The position numbers and the translations under genes are program-made. DNA of 6,330 nt, taken from the NCBI GenBank assembly GCA_014879345.1, contig JACSSI010000307.1, positions 1 through 6,330 on the forward strand, written 5' to 3'. Positions 1 through 5,290 of this stretch are shown here, piece by piece. Source of the DNA: Anaerolineae bacterium (GTDB taxonomy: Bacteria > Chloroflexota > Anaerolineae > Promineifilales > Promineifilaceae). The notes beneath the pieces were generated by a model. The model did not search any database. It was not told where the DNA came from and saw nothing but the letters and a program-made list of their open reading frames with translations. The stretch's first letter is position 1; every line of letters begins with the position of its first letter.

Positions 1-424
1 AAGCATGGGCTTCTCGCCATTTGTCGCCCAGGAACAACCCAATTTCCAATTCAGCTTGATGTGCCGAGAACGCTTTATCCAATTGGCGATTATGCCGGTA
101 AAAAAGCCCCAAATGGTCCAGGATACGTCCGCGCACCGCAAGATCGTTTTCTGGACAGCTCGCAAGCAGTTGCTCTAGCATTGGTATCCATTCGCCCCAA
201 TAGCCACGCCGTTCAATAAAGACAAAGGTTTGCAAAATCAGTTCGGCCGTTTCTTGCCAGGTAGCGGGCAAATGCAGGCCAAATTTGGCGGCGCGATATA
301 AGTTTTGGCGTTCACGGTCTAAGGTGGGCAGGGCATCGTCTGTCAGATTGTGGGTATGCTGCTGCCAATAGCTGATGTTGGCGGCAACGCTTTGGCTAAA
401 TTGGGGGGATGGTTGGGTCATCAT
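1..424 (-). CDS. TPR-repeat protein, partial (C-terminus beyond left edge); likely sensor half of a split STAND receptor
   Basis: The frame is open from ATG at 424 to the window edge (141 residues seen). Residues 31-49 (ALPTLDRERQNLYRAAKFG) resemble the 'L..E..NLRAAL' segment that follows the winged helix in AfsR/LuxR-type STAND proteins. Residues 98-131 fit one TPR unit (HLGLFYRHNRQLDKAFSAHQ), and residues 61-93 look like a degenerate helical pair. TPR arrays normally bind peptides or proteins and hold STAND ATPases inactive until a ligand is sensed. The start overlaps the stop of the upstream ATPase as ATGA (421-424). No clear ribosome-binding site is visible, so translational coupling is likely. 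A second ATG follows immediately at 421. The family call is good, but the ligand, total length and repeat number cannot be seen. Confidence 0.75.
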   Translation of the reverse strand, partial: MMTQPSPQFSQSVAANISYWQQHTHNLTDDALPTLDRERQNLYRAAKFGLHLPATWQETAELILQTFVFIERRGYWGEWIPMLEQLLASCPENDLAVRGRILDHLGLFYRHNRQLDKAFSAHQAELEIGLFLGDKWREAHA

Positions 425-1830
425 ACGTCTAACTCGTCAGGCCAGCCGATGATTTCGGTTTGCAGGAAGGTGTCGGTGAGGCGGTGGATGCCATAGCGGC
501 GTTCTTGAAGGGTGCCTTGTACCTCCAGTAATGAACGCGCTGTTAATTCGCGCACGGCCGTCCAGAAATCATCCGCGTCCAGGCCGCTGAAGGCTTGCAT
601 TTGTTCGGGGCGTGCGCCGGAACTGGCGACCAGGGGCATGGCTTGCAGCAATGTTTGGGCCGTGGGGGTGAGGGTGCGCCATGTTTCCCAGTAAATGTGC
701 CGGTATAAATTCTCAATGGGGCCGACCCTGTTTTCATTGAGATCGGTTAGGATTTGGGGCAGGGGGAGAACGGCCGTTAAGCTGACCACTAATTTTAAGG
801 CCAACGGATTACCGCCCGTGACCTGGTAGATGGCTTGCAGCGTGTCAGTATCGGCGTCTGCCAGTTCTGAAAGGCCGGTGACCTGGGCATGGTGGCGTAA
901 GAGCGCGGCGGCGTCGGTGAAGGGGAGTTCGTGCAGGGGTTGGGTGTAAACGGCCGTTTCCCCGGATGGTCTGGCGCGGCTGGTGAGTAAAAAGCGAGTT
1001 GGTTCCGTAAAAGCGAGCAGTTTGCGGGCAAAATAATCCACGTGGGCAGTCGTTTCCAGGTTGTCGATGATGATGAGATGGGGCGTGGCTTTTAGCGTTT
1101 GGCTGAGGCGTGTTTCCACCTGGCCGACCGCACTATCCGGCCACAAAACCGCCGCGAGAGCAGAAAGCAAGGCATGGTAAGTGCGTTCCGGCGGAAATGG
1201 CTCGCCGCTAAACTGCTGCGACTCCACCCGCAGCCAGCAAAGCTGCTTGTAGACCAAACTGGGCAGCACCTCCCGCACCACCGCATCCGCCAGACTGGTC
1301 TTGCCAATGCCGCCGATACCAGTCAGCACGACGATCCAGGGCGCAGATGTCTGCACCAGCTGCGCCACAATGGTTTGCTTTGTCTCGGCAAAGCCGAAAA
1401 ATTGGCTGTAGGGGGCGGGCGGCAGGCTGGCTTCTAGTTGGTGGGTCAGTTCTGCGCGGAGCTTGTATTCCTGCTGGTAGAAAAGCTGCGTTAAGGTTTC
1501 GATGGCGGCACGCTGCCAGCGATTAACCTGGTCGATGCTGGCATGCAAATCTTGGGCGACTTGCCGGGTAATTTTGCCATCAATAAACCGACTTTGCAGC
1601 ACGTTGGCGCCTGTCTCATCTTGCTCGGCCAACTGCTCAACCGTTTCCAGCAAGACATGATCGACAGCGTGCTTCACGTTAAACTGCCGTTTCTCCCCAT
1701 TTTCAGCCAGTTGATTTTGCACAAGCAGTAACTCAGCAAGGGGGGCTGGCTCGTTGTCTAACGGTTTGCCCCACTGAACTAGGGCCGCGTGAACGGCCGT
1801 TTGCAGTTCCTCCTGAGTGATGGCTGACAT
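421..1830 (-). CDS. STAND (NB-ARC/NACHT-like) ATPase with N-terminal HTH-like segment and C-terminal winged helix
   Basis: The protein is 469 residues from ATG at 1830. A sigma-70 region-4-like HTH lies at about residues 76-117 (FIDGKITRQVAQDLHASIDQ). Walker A is GIGGIGKTS (171-179, K177), Walker B is LIIIDN (252-257), a sensor-like LLTSRAR follows at 281-287, and GNPLAL (340-345) matches the NB-ARC GLPLAL motif. Residues 376-461 fit the winged helix ending in a 'YGIHRLTDTF' segment. STAND ATPases are ligand-gated switches that oligomerise on ATP binding. The sensor TPRs are encoded in the next, overlapping gene. An in-frame ATG at 1899 with GAGGGT at 1911-1916 would add 23 residues. I prefer 1830 because AACGGCCGTT copies inside the gene always read Thr-Ala-Val, whereas the copy at 1850 would read out of that phase, and a TACAAT box lies just upstream. 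The target gene or signal is unknown. Domain call firm, start moderate. Confidence 0.88.
   Translation of the reverse strand: MSAITQEELQTAVHAALVQWGKPLDNEPAPLAELLLVQNQLAENGEKRQFNVKHAVDHVLLETVEQLAEQDETGANVLQSRFIDGKITRQVAQDLHASIDQVNRWQRAAIETLTQLFYQQEYKLRAELTHQLEASLPPAPYSQFFGFAETKQTIVAQLVQTSAPWIVVLTGIGGIGKTSLADAVVREVLPSLVYKQLCWLRVESQQFSGEPFPPERTYHALLSALAAVLWPDSAVGQVETRLSQTLKATPHLIIIDNLETTAHVDYFARKLLAFTEPTRFLLTSRARPSGETAVYTQPLHELPFTDAAALLRHHAQVTGLSELADADTDTLQAIYQVTGGNPLALKLVVSLTAVLPLPQILTDLNENRVGPIENLYRHIYWETWRTLTPTAQTLLQAMPLVASSGARPEQMQAFSGLDADDFWTAVRELTARSLLEVQGTLQERRYGIHRLTDTFLQTEIIGWPDELDV
769..778. repeat. Recurrent 10-bp palindrome AACGGCCGTT (first of five copies)
   Basis: Exact copies occur at 769-778, 949-958, 1792-1801, 1850-1859 and 6237-6246, with shortened forms at 554-561 (ACGGCCGT) and 244-251 (CGGCCGTT). 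A given 10-mer is expected about once per million random bases, so five in 6.3 kb is a strong excess. All full or shortened copies within the STAND gene read Thr-Ala-Val in one phase. None lies between 1860 and 6236, which includes the whole AT-rich island. It resembles genome-wide palindromes such as cyanobacterial HIP1, but its function is unknown. Confidence 0.85.
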
Positions 1831-1836
1831 AAGAGC

Positions 1837-1842
1837 ATTGTA
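1837..1842 (-). promoter_or_regulatory. Possible -10 box (TACAAT) for a leaderless STAND transcript
   Basis: The minus strand reads TACAAT here, five of six matches to TATAAT. Its downstream end is six bases before the chosen ATG at 1830, so transcription would begin at or very near the start codon. No convincing -35 hexamer sits at 16-18 bases. An AACGGCCGTT palindrome occupies 1850-1859, in the spacer or -35 region. A second TACAAT at 1928-1933 could instead serve the longer start at 1899, with the SD-like GAGGGT between them. Confidence 0.3.
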
Positions 1843-1874
1843 CACGAAAAACGGCCGTTTTGGGCGGCAATCGG

Positions 1875-1904
1875 CGCACACAATCGCACAAAATCGCATA
1901 TTGA
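1875..1904. promoter_or_regulatory. Operator-like 10-bp tandem repeats upstream of the STAND gene
   Basis: Three 10-base units stand head to tail: CGCACACAAT (1875-1884), CGCACAAAAT (1885-1894) and the more diverged CGCATATTGA (1895-1904). A period of one helical turn is typical of sites that bind a regulator cooperatively on one DNA face. The first 14 bases of the second unit and its continuation recur with one mismatch at 5209-5222, upstream of the SDR gene. If the STAND gene starts at 1899, this block would instead be coding, which I think less likely. No regulator can be named. Confidence 0.35.
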
Positions 1905-2114
1905 TAATACACCCTCGCAGACTATAGATTGTATCTTTTGATTAACGCACATCACTGGCTCCAATTAAAGTTTTAAAGTGACGCAATTGATCTTCGCAAC
2001 CGTTTCATCCCATTTTCAGCTAGGTGAATAGCTTTGTGGCTAGACCCCATAAAAGCTCATGGAACCATTATTTTGTTTAAGAGGCTAAATCTTAGTTACA
2101 TTAAGGAGTATGTC
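1900..2114. promoter_or_regulatory. Divergent intergenic region between STAND and patatin genes
   Basis: These 215 bases separate the leftward STAND gene from the rightward patatin gene, so promoters for both are expected here. I find no pair of hexamers good enough to call for the patatin gene. TTGATC at 1987-1992 followed by CATTTT at 2011-2016 is the best spaced pair, and it is weak. A hairpin can form at 2030-2057: AGCTTT (2030-2035) with AAAGCT (2052-2057), extended by GTGG with CCAT, one bulged A and a 7-base loop. It would lie in the patatin mRNA leader if transcription starts upstream of it. Confidence 0.35.
2103..2108 (+). promoter_or_regulatory. Ribosome-binding site AAGGAG for the patatin gene
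   Basis: AAGGAG lies six bases before ATG 2115. This fixes the start there rather than at the upstream in-frame ATG (2034), which has no SD and lies inside a leader hairpin. Confidence 0.8.
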
Positions 2115-3779
2115 ATGCCTAAATCGGAAAACCTTACATTAGAACGTATCAGAGAAAGAACAAAAAATAATTTTATCCCTTCTGTAGAAAAGGTCAGTCG
2201 GCAAAAGGAAAAAACACCTCAGACTGTTTTATGTCTGTCAGGTGGAGGGCTTAAAGGAGCTTTTGAAGTTGGTGCACTGTATTACTTAACAAAGCATTGG
2301 GACAAACTAAACATCGTTGGCGTGTTGGGTACATCAACAGGGGCAATTAACGCTTTGACCATTGCAGCCAAAAAAGACAAAGCGGCAGAGTTGCTTGTAG
2401 ACTCATATTTAGAGGCAGAAAACACAAGCTCTTTTTTCATGGAAACGCCAGAATATTCTGCGTTTAAAATGCAGCTCGCTGCAGCAAGGATCAAAATCGA
2501 TCTACTCAAAATGGATTTTGATCTTCCGCCAGAGTTAGAGGAACTAAACAACAAAGATTATCCTAAAAGGATTAGGGGGCTTATTGACTTACTTACTATC
2601 CTTTCTTTTCTCACTTCAAAAGGGGAAACTCTCACAAATGCAATAAGTAAACTGAACGGCGTTAAGGGGATCATCAATGCCAATCCTGCATTTAGTAGGA
2701 TCGAAACCCAAATTGCCAAGGATTTAGAGAACGGTCACCTATTACCCCTACGGATGTATATGGTTCAATATGACGATGGTGACTTGTATTACATGGATGA
2801 AAGCGGACACGTCTTTCAAGATACCAGCGGCCAAGAAGTCAAATACGCAATAGGGGGAAGGAAAGATGAACTAATTGAGGGTGCAAAAGCCTCATCGGCA
2901 ATCCCGTTCTTTTTTGAACCTAGAAGATTTGAAAGAACTGGAAAAGGGGGCGTTGATTACTTTATAGATGGTGGTGTTCGTGAAACTATGCCCCTCAAGG
3001 GTGCCAAAGAAATGCTCGAACAAGTCGCTGGTGAGCATCCTAAACGTATCATCTCAATTGTTTGTTCTTTGCCCGACGTTAGCCCAATGACAAAAGCACC
3101 TAATCCTTTTTCAGTGGTCATGCGGACGTTATCCGTATTTCAAAGTGAGGCACTAATCAACGAAATCGCACCATCTAATGGCTTCAATGACTCAATTGAA
3201 CGGGTCAATATTTTCTCCGAAACACCAGTCATTAGTGATGTGAATTCTTTGGATTTGGATAAGGGCTTGATCCGCATTTTATTAGATGATGGCTATATGA
3301 GCGCTTGGGAAACGATGAATCTTAAGGATTGTATGGAGACAGATGACCCAGATGAGATCAACCGTGTCAACGCAATCCTCGAAAGTCGAAAAGCTATTAC
3401 AGAACTTCGCATGAAGATATGGAATAAGGAGCGGAGTATTGATTACAAGGCTCCACCCATTGGTCCAGCCCCAGATATTGAATATCCTACATGGCGATTG
3501 AACAAGAACTTTATCATTTCTGTCCGGAAGCATAAGTATGAACTTCTTGAAATTATGGAGGATCGTGTGCGGAAGGCTGAGAATGATCTTAGTTGTTTGC
3601 CGGAAATAAAAGTCGGTGGGAAAGTCAAGTCTACGTTTAGAGATTGGCACACAAAATTTGAGCACCACACGCCAGATGATCTTAGCCACTTTTCTTTATG
3701 GTCAGAATCCTATCCGTTCACGGGCACATTGAAATTAACCGAACTAAGTAGTAAGCCAACAGGTTCTTGGGATAAATGA
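2115..3779 (+). CDS. Patatin-like phospholipase with long C-terminal extension
   Basis: A 554-residue cytosolic protein with no signal peptide, predicted to hydrolyse acyl esters of membrane phospholipids. All patatin signatures are present: the oxyanion-hole loop SGGGLKG at residues 42-48, the nucleophile elbow GTSTG at 72-76 (Ser74), the conserved ASSAIPFFF about residue 259-267, and the catalytic Asp in DGG at 285-287. The Ser/Asp dyad is therefore intact. The patatin fold appears to extend to about residue 400. The last 150 residues are charged, with predicted helices, and match nothing I recognise. The gene is AT-richer than the flanks. It is followed after 121 bases by a gene of unknown function on the same strand, probably co-transcribed. 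Patatins act in lipid turnover, as secreted toxins (ExoU-like), or as membrane-degrading effectors in anti-phage systems such as CBASS CapV. No nucleotide cyclase is visible here, so CBASS is not supported. The family is certain, the pathway is not. Confidence 0.93.
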   Translation: MPKSENLTLERIRERTKNNFIPSVEKVSRQKEKTPQTVLCLSGGGLKGAFEVGALYYLTKHWDKLNIVGVLGTSTGAINALTIAAKKDKAAELLVDSYLEAENTSSFFMETPEYSAFKMQLAAARIKIDLLKMDFDLPPELEELNNKDYPKRIRGLIDLLTILSFLTSKGETLTNAISKLNGVKGIINANPAFSRIETQIAKDLENGHLLPLRMYMVQYDDGDLYYMDESGHVFQDTSGQEVKYAIGGRKDELIEGAKASSAIPFFFEPRRFERTGKGGVDYFIDGGVRETMPLKGAKEMLEQVAGEHPKRIISIVCSLPDVSPMTKAPNPFSVVMRTLSVFQSEALINEIAPSNGFNDSIERVNIFSETPVISDVNSLDLDKGLIRILLDDGYMSAWETMNLKDCMETDDPDEINRVNAILESRKAITELRMKIWNKERSIDYKAPPIGPAPDIEYPTWRLNKNFIISVRKHKYELLEIMEDRVRKAENDLSCLPEIKVGGKVKSTFRDWHTKFEHHTPDDLSHFSLWSESYPFTGTLKLTELSSKPTGSWDK

Positions 3780-3799
3780 TTTTAGTCATAAGGTTCCGT

Positions 3800-3841
3800 A
3801 TAGGGTGGTGCAAAACGGGAACCGTTTCTGTACCACCCTGT
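3800..3841 (+). terminator. Strong hairpin between patatin and downstream gene (terminator/attenuator or processing site)
   Basis: AGGGTGGT (3802-3809) pairs perfectly with ACCACCCT (3832-3839). Inside, a G-U pair and two further pairs lead to AAACGG (3813-3818) with CCGTTT (3822-3827), one bulged C (3828) and a GAA loop. A wobble and an A-T pair extend the base. The 3' side is TCTCCTTAC, pyrimidine-rich but without a proper U tract, so termination is likely partial at best. It lies 20 bases after the patatin stop and 59 before the next start, and could set the ratio of the two products or stabilise the mRNA end. Confidence 0.6.
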
Positions 3842-3887
3842 TCTCCTTACATGTATTTTGAGTTAAAGATATCAAGAACCTACTATC

Positions 3888-3895
3888 GAGGAGGT
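3888..3895 (+). promoter_or_regulatory. Very strong ribosome-binding site GAGGAGGT
   Basis: GAGGAGGT is a near-complete match to the 16S anti-SD sequence, five bases before ATG 3901. It gives the second island gene its own efficient translation start, independent of coupling to the patatin gene across the 121-base gap. Confidence 0.85.
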
Positions 3896-3900
3896 TTGAA

Positions 3901-4896
3901 ATGACACAGGAAAAATGGTGGGGTGCCCCTGAAACCATAACAAAGAATGGAGTTGCACTATCTTCAAGACTTGATGCACTGTTCGCAAAAGGATGTGAAA
4001 CCATAAAAAATACTCAACCACTTACAGTGCGTGTCCGTGGAGTCATGATTCGCGAAGATTATGACAGAGACTGGATACGAAAGGACGGTAACGATTTAAT
4101 AATTGTAACCACGAGTCAGTTCGATGCTGAACCTCCTGTGCAACGACTCCATTTCATGAACAACAATGTTGCCCTTGGCTGGCAAGGTAACTTTTTCAAT
4201 GACACAGTGCTTGCCATCAAAGCTTTTAACGAAGAAAAAAGGCGACTAACTCTGAGAATACAAATCTATGATGTGGATAAAATTGAGACAGGCTTTGTTG
4301 ATACTATTGTCACCTCTGCTAAAAGTGTGGCTGTAGCTTTCCCAAATCTAGCACCATATGCTGCAGCGGCCTCATTTGTATTACCATCCCTTTCAAAACT
4401 TGTAGAAAACTTAAGCAACCATGACCGAATTCTAGACGAGCGACTGACGCTTGAGTTATCTGAGGTAAACAGTGGGCGAAAACTTCTACAACCTGGCTAC
4501 TTTGTTTGCTTCAGTACCCCTCAGGAAGACGGGTTGTTTATTGAACACACGCTAAAGGTATACCATAAAAATAATGATGTTGATAGCGAATTTAATGATT
4601 GTAGTTACGCGGTTTTGGGCATCGAACGAGATATGAAAGAAAGTCGTAAATGGGAAATTGACCAAAAAACATCAAAGCTGATTGCTCAACTACAAGGAAA
4701 AGGGGAAAGCGGTCAAGCCAGTATTGAATTTTTGCGGGAGACTTTAGACGGCTATGATAAGTTCAAACAACTGCAACGCGCTAAAGAACTCCAGAGCAAG
4801 AAGAAAAGAACACCTGATGAAGAAAATTTCTTGGCGACTTTGGCAAAAGACGAAGATTTAAAGGCGTTTTTACCGAAAATGACGATGGCAAAATGA
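3901..4896 (+). CDS. Protein of unknown function with C2-like strand-rich regions and a long uncharged segment
   Basis: I do not recognise this 331-residue protein with confidence. Residues 40-125 alternate like beta strands (LTVRVRGVMI, DLIIVTTSQFD, LTLRIQIYDVD), reminiscent of a C2-like beta sandwich with acidic loops. Residues 142-165 hold 24 uncharged, Ala/Val/Pro-rich residues between K141 and K166, too proline-rich (P148, P152, P162) for a plain transmembrane helix but able to contact or enter membrane. Residues 180-240 are again strand-like (LTLELSEVNSG, QPGYFVCFS, EHTLKVYHK). From 245 to the end it is highly charged and helical, with KSKKKRT-like basic patches. There is no signal peptide. 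It shares base composition and strand with the patatin gene and probably works with it, perhaps as membrane-targeting partner or regulator. Eukaryotic cPLA2 pairs a C2 domain with a patatin-like lipase, a suggestive but unproven parallel. Confidence 0.85.
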   Translation: MTQEKWWGAPETITKNGVALSSRLDALFAKGCETIKNTQPLTVRVRGVMIREDYDRDWIRKDGNDLIIVTTSQFDAEPPVQRLHFMNNNVALGWQGNFFNDTVLAIKAFNEEKRRLTLRIQIYDVDKIETGFVDTIVTSAKSVAVAFPNLAPYAAAASFVLPSLSKLVENLSNHDRILDERLTLELSEVNSGRKLLQPGYFVCFSTPQEDGLFIEHTLKVYHKNNDVDSEFNDCSYAVLGIERDMKESRKWEIDQKTSKLIAQLQGKGESGQASIEFLRETLDGYDKFKQLQRAKELQSKKKRTPDEENFLATLAKDEDLKAFLPKMTMAK

Positions 4897-5023
4897 AATA
4901 ATAGTGCCAATACAAAGTTCATTGAGTCAAATGCCATCACTTTTGGCGGTGTCTTATATTGCTAAAAAACCTAAGATGTCCAGTTCATTATCGCTCAATA
5001 CCTAAAAAGTTTGAAATATAGAA

Positions 5024-5062
5024 GACTGGAGATTAGGGAATAATAATCTCTTATCTCCAGTC
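5024..5062. terminator. Inverted repeat with two alternative folds, possible terminator after the island
   Basis: GACTGGAGAT (5024-5033) pairs perfectly with ATCTCCAGTC (5053-5062). Five more pairs can form inside after one mismatch. A competing stem GAGATTA (5030-5036 region) with TAATCTC (about 5044-5050) uses part of the same left arm, so the two folds exclude each other. It lies 127 bases after the last island gene and lacks a U tract on the plus strand. On the minus strand the following bases are T-richer (TTCTATATTTC). Its role as terminator is a guess from position. Confidence 0.45.
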
Positions 5063-5196
5063 CCTGATCCCCCGACAAACCAGAAGGTTAGGAATAAACG
5101 CACAACAGGGGCTGGGAATATCTTAGGCAATTTATTGTCAAAACACTTCACCTCCACGATCCTTCCTTTGACGGACGCTAGATCTCCAGCACACGC

Positions 5197-5222
5197 CGCA
5201 TATTACTGCGCACAAAATTGCA
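5197..5222. promoter_or_regulatory. Repeat block CGCATATTA...CGCACAAAATTGCA upstream of the SDR gene
   Basis: CGCATATTA (5197-5205) and CGCACAAAATTGCA (5209-5222) are built from the same elements as the block at 1885-1903, but in reversed order. The 14-mer differs from the one at 1885-1898 at one base, and GATAA follows both (directly here, after TATT there). The block sits about 70 bases before the SDR start, where an operator or promoter would be expected. No clear -35/-10 pair could be assigned. An alternative reading is one end of a direct-repeat pair flanking the inserted island. Confidence 0.35.
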
Positions 5223-5281
5223 GATAACTCACACAGTTTTGCACACTAAAAATGGTATCAATTTAATCAGGAACAAATATC

Positions 5282-5287
5282 AGGAGG
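5282..5287 (+). promoter_or_regulatory. Ribosome-binding site AGGAGG deciding between two adjacent ATGs
   Basis: AGGAGG ends three bases before ATG 5291 and six bases before ATG 5294. The spacing favours initiation at the second ATG, giving MILIVGGTG at the N-terminus, typical for a Rossmann-fold protein. Confidence 0.75.
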
Positions 5288-5290
5288 CAT

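Larger units (their letters stand above)
4897..5290. other. Gene-free spacer with inverted repeats and SDR promoter region
   Basis: These 394 bases contain no credible coding region; the only small frame (ATG 4931, 24 codons) has no SD site. The stretch is AT-rich up to about 5050, then more balanced. It holds a strong inverted repeat (5024-5062) and a CGCA-type repeat block (5197-5222) ahead of the SDR gene. The composition change suggests the right edge of the AT-rich island lies between about 5060 and 5200. Confidence 0.6.

Noticed and set aside
1099..1437. Plus-strand open frame of 112 codons
   Set aside because: It lies opposite the Walker A region of the STAND gene, has no SD site and an unnatural composition; a shadow.
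1831..1899. 23-residue extension of the STAND protein from ATG 1899
   Set aside because: Kept as an alternative only: the segment is mostly repeat units and a palindrome read out of the phase used within the gene. The GAGGGT site is 11 bases away.
2073..2101. TTGTTT - 17 bases - TTACAT as patatin promoter
   Set aside because: Only three of six matches in each box, and transcription would begin at the ribosome-binding site.
2034..2114. In-frame N-terminal extension of the patatin (ATG 2034)
   Set aside because: No SD site, it lies within a leader hairpin, and ATG 2115 has AAGGAG at ideal spacing.
3282..3689. Minus-strand open frame of 135 codons
   Set aside because: It is antisense to the patatin C-terminus, with no SD site and no recognisable motif.
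2115..4896. CBASS assignment of the patatin pair
   Set aside because: No cGAS/DncV-like nucleotidyltransferase motif is visible in the neighbour or elsewhere in the window.
4931..5005. Small 24-codon frame (MPSLLAVSYIAKKPKMSSSL...) after the island genes
   Set aside because: No SD site and no sign of conservation or a typical toxin layout can be seen.
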